From NCBI GenBank assembly GCA_003332265.1, contig QPGA01000001.1, positions 178,158 through 242,157 of the forward strand: 64,000 nt of DNA. The letters run 5' to 3'. The stretch comes from Candidatus Accumulibacter meliphilus (GTDB taxonomy: Bacteria > Pseudomonadota > Gammaproteobacteria > Burkholderiales > Rhodocyclaceae). The position numbers were made by a program, and so were the translations under genes. Below the pieces are notes generated by a model. That model searched no databases and had not been told where the DNA came from. It was given only the letters and a program-made list of their open reading frames with translations. Below, in pieces: positions 8,283 through 17,083 of the stretch (position 1 is the stretch's first letter; each line of letters begins with the position of its first letter).

Positions 8283-9308
8283 CTAAAGGTGCGCTTGCCC
8301 GCCGTTGCCGGGAGCAGCGCTGCCGAGGGGTAACGCCTGGAGGGGTGAGGCGTGGCCGCAGATGCTTCGTGCGGCCGCGAAGATTGCCGCTGCGTCGGGC
8401 GCGAAGGCCTGCTCCAGAGGGAAGCTGGCGGCGGCCGGTGCGTCCGGGCCGCCGAGGCGAACAATCGGCGCCCGCAGGCGGGTGAAGGCCTTTTCCGCGA
8501 CCTGCGCGGCGATTTCGGCGCCGACGCCAGCCATTCTGGCGGCTTCATGGACCACCACCAGCCGGCCGGTCTTGTGCACCGAGGCGAGAATGGCGCTCTC
8601 GTCCAGGGGTTTCAGGCTGCGCAGGTCGATGACTTCGGCGCCGATGCCCGCTGCGGCCAGTTGCTCGGCAGCCGCCAGGCAGCTGGGCACGGTCTTGCCG
8701 TAGGAAAGCAGGGTCACGTCGGCGCCTGGTCGCAGGATGCGGGCCTTGCCGAGCGGAACGACATGTTCACCGTCCGGTACTTCACCGGGCTCGTGGAGCA
8801 ATGCCAGATCGATGAAGAACAGCACCGCGTTGTCGTCGCGGATGGCGCTCTTCAACAGGCCCTTGAAGTCTGCTGCAGACGACGGCATGATGACCTTGAG
8901 GCCCGGGCTATGCACGAACCAGGCCTCGTTGTTGTGGTTGTGCTGCGCGCCGACGCCCCAGCCGCCGCCGGTCATTGCCAGGGTGACCAGGGGAAAGGAA
9001 AACTGGCCGCCGGAAATGAAGCGCAGCTTGCCCGCGCTGTTGATCAGTTCATCCATGGCGTAGCACAGGACGGGCGCGAAAAGCAGGTCGATCACCGGCC
9101 GCAGCCCGGTGGCGCCGGCACCGGCCGCGGTCCCGGCAGTGATGCCTTCGGCCAGCGGCGTGTTGCGTACGCGTGTCGCACCAAATTCGCTGACCAGCTC
9201 GTGGCGCTTGGTGGCAACGCCTTCACCGAAAACGAGTACCGTCGGGTCGCGGTGCATTTCTTCGGCGAGGGCTTCGCCGATGGCTGCACAGGGAGTCAGG
9301 ATGGGCAT
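8283..9308 (-). CDS. 2-oxo acid (pyruvate/acetoin-type) dehydrogenase E1 component, beta subunit
   Basis: Heterotetrameric E1 enzymes decarboxylate a 2-oxo acid with thiamine diphosphate and pass the acyl group to E2. This subunit shows the family landmarks: an ALAEEMHRDPTVLVFGEGVA start region, the RVRNTPLAEGITAGTAAGAGATGLRPVIDL block, GAQHNHNNEAWFVHSPGLKVIMPSSAAD and the C-terminal transketolase domain with GADVTLLSYGK and EVIDLRSLKPLDE. I chose the ATG at 9308, 10 bp after the alpha-subunit stop. An upstream in-frame ATG at 9332 overlaps the alpha gene. Length (about 341 aa) is slightly above the usual 325-335. No E2 or E3 gene follows. Its partner alpha subunit is truncated, so function is uncertain. 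Confidence 0.85.
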   Translation of the reverse strand: MPILTPCAAIGEALAEEMHRDPTVLVFGEGVATKRHELVSEFGATRVRNTPLAEGITAGTAAGAGATGLRPVIDLLFAPVLCYAMDELINSAGKLRFISGGQFSFPLVTLAMTGGGWGVGAQHNHNNEAWFVHSPGLKVIMPSSAADFKGLLKSAIRDDNAVLFFIDLALLHEPGEVPDGEHVVPLGKARILRPGADVTLLSYGKTVPSCLAAAEQLAAAGIGAEVIDLRSLKPLDESAILASVHKTGRLVVVHEAARMAGVGAEIAAQVAEKAFTRLRAPIVRLGGPDAPAAASFPLEQAFAPDAAAIFAAARSICGHASPLQALPLGSAAPGNGGQAHL

Positions 9309-9318
9309 GGCTATGGCC

Positions 9319-10072
9319 TCAGGCGTAAACATCGGTGCTCAGTTCGTCCAGCGTCGGGAAGGGCGAGGCCTCGGCGAAAGCCAGGGCCGTCGCGATGCGC
9401 TGGCGCAGCCGCTGGTCGAGCGCGGCGGCGTCCGCGTGTGGCAAGCGGCCGTTGTCGGCGAGTCGCTGCCGCGAGCGTGCGATCGGGTCGCGAGCCAGCC
9501 AGGCGGAATGTTCGGTGGGGTCGACGTAGGCCTGGTCGTCGGGCTCGAAGTGGCCGCGGCTGCGGCAGGTCCAGGTTTCCAGCAGGAAGGGCCGGCCGCT
9601 GCCGCACACCTGTGCGCTGGCTTCAAGTGCCGCGTGCTGTACCGCCAGCACATCGTTGCCGTCCACCGTCGCGCTATCAATGCCGTAGGCTGCGCCCCGG
9701 TCGGCAATGTGCTCGCCCGTCATGGTTTCACGACGATGGACGAAGGCCTGCCACTGATTGTTCTCGCAGACATAGAGAATCGGCAGTTCCCAGACGGCGG
9801 CCAGGTTCAGGGATTCGTGGAAAACGCCTTCGCACGCGGCTCCGTCGCCGAAAAAGCAGGCGACGATTCCCGGGCGCCCGAGCATCTTCTGGGAGAGCGC
9901 AACGCCGGTCGCGAGGGACATCTCGCCGCCGACGATGGTCGAGGTGAGCACTACCCCGAGTTCACGCACCGAGATGTGCAGGGAACCGCTTTTCCCTTTG
10001 CAGTAGCCGCCACGACGCCCCGTCACCTCGGCCAGCAGGCGGCCGGGGTCGGCGCCACGCGCCAGTAGCCGC
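9319..10072 (-). pseudogene. 2-oxo acid dehydrogenase E1 component, alpha subunit, N-terminus missing
   Basis: The sequence from RRLLARGADPGRLLAEVTGRRGGYCKGKSGSLHI to the C-terminus matches the E1-alpha family. The thiamine-diphosphate motif is intact (GDGAACEGVFHESLNLAA...CENN). About 70-80 residues normally preceding ARGADP are absent, and an in-frame TGA closes the frame at about 10072. The only in-frame start is a GTG at 10026, inside the conserved part. The missing part helps form the active-site entrance and the dimer contact with E1-beta. A 235-residue product could be made but probably is not a working subunit. No recognisable N-terminal piece exists in the neighbouring 70 bp. Confidence 0.7.
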
Positions 10073-10145
10073 CGTCAGAGCTCAGCCGCTGCCGGGCGAA
10101 GGTCCGGATATCGATCGCCGCCATGGCGGTCGAGCTGGGCACTGC

Positions 10146-11639
10146 TCAGGCCGCCACCAGTTGCAGCGGCTGCTTGACGCAGAGGGCAAAGCGGCCGCGG
10201 CGGGTCTTGACCAGGGTGATGCCGGCAGGGCGTTCGTCGAGGCGCCGTTGCAGCAGGAGCAGACGCGCTTCGAGGTTGTCGCTGACGCCGGGCAGGCGGA
10301 TGCGCGGATCGATGCGCAGCTCCTTGTTGCTGAAGCTGGTGCGGCCGCGTTCGACGTGGTCCCTGACCAGTGCCCACAGAATCGCCCCGGCGACGCCCTT
10401 GATCAGATAGTCGTCGTCGAGGAAGACGCTGTCGCTGCCGGAGAAATGACGACGTACGGTTAGCGGCTTGCCGGCCGGCGTGCGCGTCGCCGGCTCGGTG
10501 GCGGCAGGTTCTTCGGCCGTGTCGGCCGCCTGCTGGTGGTGGATGGCCATGCCGAGCTGCGCGGCGAAGGCCACCAGGGCATCCTCGTCGTCGTAGCCGA
10601 AATGCTGATCGGCGGTGCTTTCGACGTAGAACACGCCGAGCAGGCGGTCGAAGGCGGTGATCGGCACCGCCAGCTGGCTGGCGGCTTCCGGCAGGCCGGG
10701 CAGGGGAATGGCGCTTTCCAGGGCCGCGGACAGGCCGTCGGCGGCTGCGCTTTCGCGAATCGCGCGTCCGTAGGCGTACTCGGATGCGGTATAGCCGATA
10801 CGGATTGGCGTTCGCTCGCGTGCGCAGACGCCGATCACTCCCGCACCGATCGGGATCTCCGACCCGACTCCGGATGCCGGGTAACCGTGGCTGGCCAGCG
10901 TGTACAGTCGCTGGCCAGCCTCGTCATGCATCAGCAGCATCAGGTGCTGGATGCCGAATTCCGAGCTCAGGCAGTCGAGGCTAGTATCGAGCAGGGTTTC
11001 CAGATGCTCGCAACTGGCCAGGCGGGCCGTGCTGCGGCGCAGAGCGGTGAGGTAGTTGACCAGTGGCGGAGGCGCTGCCAGGGTCGCTCCCGGCACCCGC
11101 TCGATGGCCAGGATGCGATAAACGTCGGAACCGAGCAGTTTGAAGACGCCGCTCATGCCGGTATGCGAGGCGATGCCGGCGAGCTTGGCTTTCATCTGTT
11201 CGAAAAGCGGGCCGGCGGTTTCGGTACGCAGGTAGTGCAAGCTCAGGCGGTATTGGCAGGCAGTGAGGTGGCTGGTCAGCAGCAGGCGGACTTTTGGGTT
11301 GAGCAGCACGTTCTGCCGGGTCTTGTTGAAGAACTGGTAGGAGAGCGCGACGTGTTCGAGATCGATGAACTGGACCTGCGACAGATAGGCCATGTTCGGG
11401 ACGCCGTCAGCGTCGCAAGTGGCGATCAGCCCCGGGATCACGCCGTCGAAGCAGTCGCGGATGTTGGCGAGCAGCGCCTGCGACTGGCTGCTGCGCACGA
11501 AGATCGCCAGCCGCTGCTCGGCATCGACCAGCTTGCAGCCCAGCGCCCTGGCGTGGTTCGGCAGGCGGTCGACAGCGCCGGTGGCCAGGCTGATGGCCAC
11601 GCCGGTCTGAATGAAGGCAGCGTTCTCGCGGTCGATCAT
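10146..11639 (-). CDS. GAF-domain sensor with N-terminal PNPOx-like domain
   Basis: A 497-residue soluble protein. Residues about 40-190 resemble a pyridoxamine-phosphate-oxidase-like (split-barrel flavin) domain: IPGLIATCDADGVPNMAYLSQVQFIDLEHVALSYQFFNKTRQNV. Residues about 205-365 are a GAF domain (CEHLETLLDTSLDCLSSEFGIQHLMLLMHDEAGQRLYTLASHGYP ... LAVPITAFDRLLGVFYVES). The last 100 residues (about 390-497) look like a winged-helix-type output region (LVRDHVERGRTSFSNKELRIDPRIRLPGVSDNLEARL). This suggests a redox- or ligand-sensing regulator. The signal and targets are unknown. It lies upstream of the broken E1 genes on the same strand and could once have controlled them, but this is inference. 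Confidence 0.75.
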   Translation of the reverse strand: MIDRENAAFIQTGVAISLATGAVDRLPNHARALGCKLVDAEQRLAIFVRSSQSQALLANIRDCFDGVIPGLIATCDADGVPNMAYLSQVQFIDLEHVALSYQFFNKTRQNVLLNPKVRLLLTSHLTACQYRLSLHYLRTETAGPLFEQMKAKLAGIASHTGMSGVFKLLGSDVYRILAIERVPGATLAAPPPLVNYLTALRRSTARLASCEHLETLLDTSLDCLSSEFGIQHLMLLMHDEAGQRLYTLASHGYPASGVGSEIPIGAGVIGVCARERTPIRIGYTASEYAYGRAIRESAAADGLSAALESAIPLPGLPEAASQLAVPITAFDRLLGVFYVESTADQHFGYDDEDALVAFAAQLGMAIHHQQAADTAEEPAATEPATRTPAGKPLTVRRHFSGSDSVFLDDDYLIKGVAGAILWALVRDHVERGRTSFSNKELRIDPRIRLPGVSDNLEARLLLLQRRLDERPAGITLVKTRRGRFALCVKQPLQLVAA

Positions 11640-11856
11640 CGGGGTCCCCGATTGGGCAGTTGACGGCGATTCTTGCGGGTCTAGCTCCTTGCCAGCGAGC
11701 GGCTTTTCTGGCCCCGGAGGTGTTCATCCGATGCTCTCGCGAGAGAGTCTGCACGGCGATCAAGCGGCTCGCTCTCTTCGCCGGGCAGGGCAAGCTTCAT
11801 CGGCTTCGGCTGGTCGTTACACTTCAGCGTGCTTTCTTCCTGTTTGGACAAGCGCC

Positions 11857-12732
11857 TCAAACGGCGCTTGCAGGCGCCAGTTTGTCTTGGGTTTTCAGAT
11901 CGAAATCCGAGGCCTCATGGCGTTCGTGCAGCTGTTCGGACGGCTCGCCCCACGTGCGGTTAACCTTGCGTCCACGCTGGACGGCGGGGCGCTCAAGGAT
12001 CTCCGCACTCCAGCGGCACAGGTTCTTGTAGCTTTCAACCTGCAGAAACTCGCCCGCGTCATAGGCCTCGCCCAGCACCAGATTGCCGTACCAGGGCCAG
12101 GTGGCGATGTCGGCGATGGAGTATTCGTCACCGCCCAGATAAGGGTGCTCGGCCAATTCGCGGTCCAGCACGTCCATCTGGCGTTTCACCTCCATGGTGA
12201 AACGGTTGATCGAGTATTCGAATTTCTCGGGCGCGTAGGCATAGAAATGCCCGAAGCCACCACCCAGGTAGGGTGCCGAGCCCTGCAGCCAGAAGAGCCA
12301 GTTCATGACCTCCGTGCGTGCCGCGGCTTCCCTGGGCAGGAAGTGCCCGAACTTCTCGGCCAAATAGAGAAGGATCGCGCCGCTTTCAAAAACACGACTG
12401 CCGCTCCCGGTATCGAAGAGTGCCGGGATTTTGGAGTTTGGATTGACTTCGACGAAGCCCGTCGAGAACTGCTCGCCCGCGCCGATGCGGATCAGGTGGG
12501 CGTCATATTCCGCGCCCGGCTCGCCGAGCGCGAGCAGCTCTTCGAGCAGGATGGTGACTTTCTGGCCATTGGGCGTGCCCATCGAATAGAGCTGCAAAGG
12601 ATGCTTTCCACGCGGCAGCGTGGCCGCGTGCGTCGGCCCGGCGATGGGTCGGTTGATCTTGGCCCATTTGCCGCCATTTTCGGCGTCCCAGGTCCACACT
12701 TTGGGTGCTTGGTAATTGTTGGTGTCGGACAT
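11857..12732 (-). CDS. yghU: Glutathione S-transferase, YghU (nu class)
   Basis: The 291-residue protein matches E. coli YghU along its length: KVWTWD near the start, HPLQLYSMGTPNGQKVTILLEELLALG in the thioredoxin-like domain, FVEVNPNSKIPALFD with the cis-proline of the glutathione site, VFESGAILLYLAEKFG, and MNWLFWLQGSAPYLGGGFGHFYAYAPEKFEYSINRF in the helical domain. Nu-class enzymes bind two glutathiones and show disulfide-bond reductase and organic peroxide activity. The protein is cytosolic. Length and start agree with the family. The gene stands alone. Confidence 0.93.
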   Translation of the reverse strand: MSDTNNYQAPKVWTWDAENGGKWAKINRPIAGPTHAATLPRGKHPLQLYSMGTPNGQKVTILLEELLALGEPGAEYDAHLIRIGAGEQFSTGFVEVNPNSKIPALFDTGSGSRVFESGAILLYLAEKFGHFLPREAAARTEVMNWLFWLQGSAPYLGGGFGHFYAYAPEKFEYSINRFTMEVKRQMDVLDRELAEHPYLGGDEYSIADIATWPWYGNLVLGEAYDAGEFLQVESYKNLCRWSAEILERPAVQRGRKVNRTWGEPSEQLHERHEASDFDLKTQDKLAPASAV

Positions 12733-12870
12733 GATGCTGATTTCTTCCTTTCATGTTCGGGAGGCCGCCAGGGTCAAAAATCCTTTCCAAAGGCGGCACG
12801 GATTTCTTATTCTTGATGGGTGCCCTGAGCACGTCGATTGAACACAATTTTTTTTGAGCATGGAGGCGAG

Positions 12871-13401
12871 ATGGATCATAACTCTTCAGGATGGCTACGT
12901 GGCCTGCTGGTTGTCAGTGTTCTGCTTGTTGCCGCGTGCGCCGGTTACAGCGGCAGCAATCTCAAGCCGGGGGTGTCGACGTTGTCGGAGGTCATGGCCT
13001 CGATGGGGTCGCCGGCGATGGTCTGGAAGAATCCGGATGGCAGCGAGCAACTGGCCTACCCGCGCGGGCCGGCCGGCACGCAGACCTTCATGGCGTATGT
13101 CGGGCCGGATGGCAAACTCCAGCGCATCGAAAAGGTGCTGAACGTCGAGAATTTTGCACGCGTCCAGGCGGGAATGAGCAAGGATCAGGTGTTGCGCATT
13201 CTCGGTCCTTCGGGATCGCAATGGACACAGTTCTACTCGCGGAGCAATCAACTCGCCTGGTCATGGTTGTTCTGCAACGCCTGGAATGCCCAGGAGTTTT
13301 TTGACGTCATGTTCGACGCCAGCACCGGCATTGTGCACTCAACGGGGCAGCACCCGAATCTGGCGGGGCCAGGTGGTGTGCAACCCCCTTGCAGTCAATG
13401 A
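12871..13401 (+). CDS. Outer-membrane-type lipoprotein, BamE/SmpA-like fold
   Basis: The ATG at 12871 follows a GGAGG-type ribosome site. A hydrophobic signal (GLLVVSVLLVAAC) ends in a lipobox with the lipidated cysteine at about residue 24. The mature part has two repeats of the BamE/OmlA-like pattern: LKPGVSTLSEVMASMGSPAMVWKNPDG (about 31-57) and VQAGMSKDQVLRILGPSGSQ (about 98-117). Each resembles the G-x-S/T-x-x-x-V-x-x-x-L-G-x-P element of that fold. True BamE has one copy and is about 110 residues; this is 176. It is therefore a tandem BamE-like lipoprotein of unknown role rather than BamE itself. Confidence 0.75.
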   Translation: MDHNSSGWLRGLLVVSVLLVAACAGYSGSNLKPGVSTLSEVMASMGSPAMVWKNPDGSEQLAYPRGPAGTQTFMAYVGPDGKLQRIEKVLNVENFARVQAGMSKDQVLRILGPSGSQWTQFYSRSNQLAWSWLFCNAWNAQEFFDVMFDASTGIVHSTGQHPNLAGPGGVQPPCSQ

Positions 13402-13449
13402 CGAAAACCTTGCCTGACTCGTCGCACCGGCATGGCGCGCAGCTAGTCT

Positions 13450-13642
13450 GAAAGTCGCGTCTGCGACTCACGCAGCTTCTCCCCTCGCGTGAGAAGGGGC
13501 GGGGGTGAGACGGGGAATTCTGGGCGCATGCGCCCAGCCCGTCGAACGATTCCGGCGTGCAAGCCGGAATGCGCACTGCGAGTGGAGGGGGGAACGGTCA
13601 TGACTTTCACGATCTGGGCTGTCTCGATTGTCATGACCGTTA
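13450..13642 (+). repeat. Compound palindromic repeat, copy A (long form)
   Basis: It starts with the GTCGCG...GCGAC element, continues with a TTCTCCCCTCGCGTGAGAAG hairpin, then carries about 80 bp of extra sequence absent from other copies. It ends with the shared GGTCATGAC...GTCATGACC inverted repeat. It lies just after the lipoprotein gene and before the convergent sugar dehydrogenase gene. Confidence 0.75.
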
Positions 13643-13659
13643 GGCGCATGGCCGGCAGT

Positions 13660-14787
13660 TCAGCGGCGATAGCTGATGCGATAGATCGCTCCGGCGTAGT
13701 CGTCGGCCACCAGCAAAGAGCCGTCGGGTAACACCAGCACGTCGCTGGGGCGTCCCCAGACGCTCTCGCCATCTTCAGCATCGAGCCAGCCGCTGGCGAA
13801 AGTTTCGTAGGCAATCGCCTGCTCGCCACGCAGACGCACCAGCGTTACCCGGTAGCCGATTTTCCGCGAACGGTTCCACGAGCCGTGTTCGGCGATGAAA
13901 ATCTGCTGGTGGTATTGCGCGGGGAACATCGTCCCGGTGTAGAAGCGCATGCCCAGTGCAGCGGCGTGCGGCGCCAGCTTCTGCGCCGGCGCGACGAACT
14001 CGTCGCAGCGTCGCCGGGCGCCGAATTCCGGATCGGGCAAGTCGCCACCATGGCAGTAGGGATAGCCGAAATGCATGCCCGCCCGTGCGACGTGGTTGAG
14101 TTCGTCAGGCGGCAGGTCGTCGCCGAGGAGATCGCGGCCGTTGTCGGTGAACCACAGATCGCCGGTCTGCGGCTGCCAATCGAAGCCGACGCTATTACGC
14201 ACTCCCCGGACCACTGTTTCCCAGCCGCTGCCATCGTCATTCATGCGCAGAATGTTGGCGTAGCGTCGCGGATCGGGTTCGCAGATATTGCACGGTGCGC
14301 CGACCGGCACATAGAGTTTGCCATCCGGGCCGAAGGCGATGAATTTCCAGCCATGATGGGTTTCGGTCGGCAGCCGGTCAGTTACCAGCACGGCCTCTGG
14401 CGGACGCGCCGGGTCTTGCCGGCCTTGCTCAACATGGTCGTAACGCAGGATGCGGTTCACCGCCGAGACGTAAAGACTCCCGTCCTTGTAGGCGACGCCG
14501 ACCGGGCGCTGCAGTCCGCTGGCAATGAGCCTCACACCTTGCACCTGGTAGTCCGCGCCGAAGCTCAGCGCGTGCACTTTCCCGGCCTGCATCGAACCGA
14601 CGAAAAGCGTGCCGCCACGCTCATCGTGACGCCCGAGGGCCATCTGCCGGGCGTTGTCGACACGCGCCCAGGTCTCGATGCTGAAACCCGGTGGCAACTG
14701 GATGCGCTGCAGCGGCAACTCATCCGCGGCCAGGGCCAGCGGGAGAACGGCCAAAGCAAGCCCAAAGCAAATATCAATTCTGCGCAT
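13660..14787 (-). CDS. PQQ-type sugar (L-sorbosone/aldose) dehydrogenase family protein
   Basis: A 375-residue protein with signal peptide (CFGLALAVLPLALAADE), so it is periplasmic. It follows the six-bladed propeller pattern of soluble quinoprotein glucose/sorbosone dehydrogenases: LPPGFSIETWARVDNARQMALG, VGVAYKDGSLYVSAVNRILRYD, HHGWKFIAFGPDGKLYVPVGAPCN, VRNSVGFDWQPQTGDLWFTDNGRDLLGDDLPPDELN and IAEHGSWNRSRKIGYRV. The family oxidises aldoses or sorbosone with PQQ. Many members have no proven substrate. Length is normal. It ends about 18 bp from a compound repeat. No PQQ biosynthesis genes are in the window. Confidence 0.85.
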   Translation of the reverse strand: MRRIDICFGLALAVLPLALAADELPLQRIQLPPGFSIETWARVDNARQMALGRHDERGGTLFVGSMQAGKVHALSFGADYQVQGVRLIASGLQRPVGVAYKDGSLYVSAVNRILRYDHVEQGRQDPARPPEAVLVTDRLPTETHHGWKFIAFGPDGKLYVPVGAPCNICEPDPRRYANILRMNDDGSGWETVVRGVRNSVGFDWQPQTGDLWFTDNGRDLLGDDLPPDELNHVARAGMHFGYPYCHGGDLPDPEFGARRRCDEFVAPAQKLAPHAAALGMRFYTGTMFPAQYHQQIFIAEHGSWNRSRKIGYRVTLVRLRGEQAIAYETFASGWLDAEDGESVWGRPSDVLVLPDGSLLVADDYAGAIYRISYRR

Positions 14788-14849
14788 CGAAATTCCTCAT
14801 ATTTTCCTGCGGTGTCGTCTGGACGGCGTTTTCTTGAAGCGGTACGGGA

Positions 14850-15110
14850 TCAGCGCGGGTGCAGCCAGCCGGGCAGGAAACTGTAGGGGTCGTCGCTGAC
14901 CGTCTTGTCGTAGGGGATGCCGTGAGCTTGCAGCCGCTCGGCGAGTTGGCCATCCTTGCAGGCGTCGAACAGTTCGCTGCAGCCGCCGACGAATTCGCCG
15001 GCAATGAAGATTTGCGGGAAGGTGTTCGAGCCGGTGTGCGCCCGTAGTGCCTGGCGCAGCTTGCCGCCACGGTTGTCCTGTTGATAGGTGAAGCCCTGTT
15101 GCAGGCCCGC
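14850..15110 (-). pseudogene. Glutaredoxin, C-terminal remnant
   Basis: The segment GGKLRQALRAHTGSNTFPQIFIAGEFVGGCSELFDACKDGQLAERLQ is the second half of a glutaredoxin: the TFPQIFI cis-Pro segment and the GGCSEL glycine motif are both present. It ends with YSFLPGWLHPR, a tail I associate with a larger glutaredoxin subtype. The N-terminal half with the active-site CPxC is missing. Upstream of about 15110 the sequence has no glutaredoxin similarity, although a frame stays open to 15185 from an alternative ATG. Without the redox cysteine pair it cannot act as a disulfide reductase. Confidence 0.6.
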
Positions 15111-15236
15111 GATCGCTCGATGAATCGGTCTCTCGCAAGAGCTCGCGGCATGCCCGCGGGTAGGAGAGCGAAGCGAGGGAACCACAAGCGCAGCTTGGGG
15201 CTGTCCTCTGGATCAGTAGTGTTCGCCGTCCGGAAG

Positions 15237-15524
15237 TCATGGGTGAGCCGGTGAGGCAGAAAGCTTGACGCCGAGAGCGTGCAGAAGCTTGAGCATGGTG
15301 TCGTAGCGTGGCTTGGCGCCCGGTGTGAGGGCCTTGTAAAGACTCTCGCGGCCCAGGCCTGCATCTTTGGCCAGTTGGGTCATACCTTTTGCTCGTGCGA
15401 TGTCCCTCACTGCGGTGAGAAAAACATCGGGGTCCGGGTCTTCAAGCGCCGCAGTCAGATACTCGGCGATGGTTTCTTCATCGTCGAGATAGTCAGCAGC
15501 ATCAAAATGGGCGTACTTGCTCAT
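15237..15524 (-). CDS. HigA/HTH-type addiction-module antidote protein
   Basis: A 95-residue protein with the layout of the putative addiction module antidote family. An N-terminal segment (FDAADYLDDEETIAEYLTAALEDPDPDVFLTAVRDIARAKGM) is followed by an XRE-type helix-turn-helix (TQLAKDAGLGRESLYKALTPGAKPRYDTMLKLLHALGVKL). Such proteins neutralise a RelE/ParE-like toxin encoded just upstream and repress their own promoter. Here the start overlaps the stop of the toxin remnant by four bases (ATGA), the usual toxin-first arrangement. It appears full length and intact. Confidence 0.8.
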   Translation of the reverse strand: MSKYAHFDAADYLDDEETIAEYLTAALEDPDPDVFLTAVRDIARAKGMTQLAKDAGLGRESLYKALTPGAKPRYDTMLKLLHALGVKLSASPAHP

Positions 15525-15721
15525 GATTGCTCCTTCTCTATGGCTCGCGCCATTTCAATCGCGCGCTTGATGTCGCGCTTTTGGGAGGATTTTTTTCCTT
15601 CCAACAAAAGCAGATAGACCACATCGCCACAACGAGTGAAGTACACGCCATAGCCCGGCCCGGGTAATTGCGGAGAGTGCTCGGATTTCGATGGCGCTGG
15701 CGTATCCGCAGCTCGCTGCAA
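15521..15721 (-). pseudogene. RelE/ParE-superfamily toxin, N-terminally truncated
   Basis: Residues from GPGYGVYFTRCGDVVYLLLLEGKKSSQKRDIKRAIEMA match the second half of HigB-type toxins of the family that pairs with this antitoxin (GxGYRVYY..., GGDKSTQ-x-DI-x-x-A). The first 45-50 residues of a normal 95-100 aa toxin are absent. Instead the frame opens at an ATG followed by an unrelated stretch ([15 protein letters not shown]). The catalytic surface of these toxins uses residues from both halves, so the remnant is probably harmless. The antitoxin next to it is intact. Confidence 0.6.
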
Positions 15722-15741
15722 ACGTCAGCGCTTAAGCGACC

Positions 15742-15776
15742 GGCGGAGAAAGGGCTGATTATGGCCCTTCTCCGCC
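15742..15776. repeat. Inverted repeat / hairpin
   Basis: GGCGGAGAAAGGGC is followed seven bases later by GCCCTTCTCCGCC, giving a near-perfect 13-bp stem with one bulge. There is no T-run. It sits just upstream of the toxin remnant, at or near the point where toxin similarity is lost. Confidence 0.5.
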
Positions 15777-15913
15777 GCCAGGGGCGGCGCTGCCGGAGGT
15801 GGCGGGCGCTGCGACAAGACGGCGCCAAATCTGTTGTGCGGCTCGGGCTGGGCGGGCTCCGGCACCGCGACAAACGACGAACATCCCTGCGGCCTCAGCT
15901 CGAAAACCTTCGC

Positions 15914-15941
15914 TTGACGGCTGAGTGGCACGTGCTAGCCT
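15914..15941 (+). promoter_or_regulatory. Candidate sigma-70 promoter of the aldo/keto reductase
   Basis: TTGACG (15914-15919) is followed 16 bp later by TAGCCT, with TATGCT a few bases further. The -35 box is good, the -10 is weak. It lies about 27 bp before the start codon of the aldo/keto reductase gene. Confidence 0.35.
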
Positions 15942-15967
15942 ATGCTTTTATTGCCTCGGAGACTTCG

Positions 15968-16957
<990 letters not shown>

Positions 16958-17083
16958 GGGTCGCTGTGACGAGCCGTCGCCGAGTGGAAGCACTCGGTCG
17001 TCGCCTGCGCTATGTTTGCCGGGCGCCCGTTGCAGAGCCCTGCCTGGCGCTTCCGCAAGGACGATCAGCTACTCGGACCGTCG

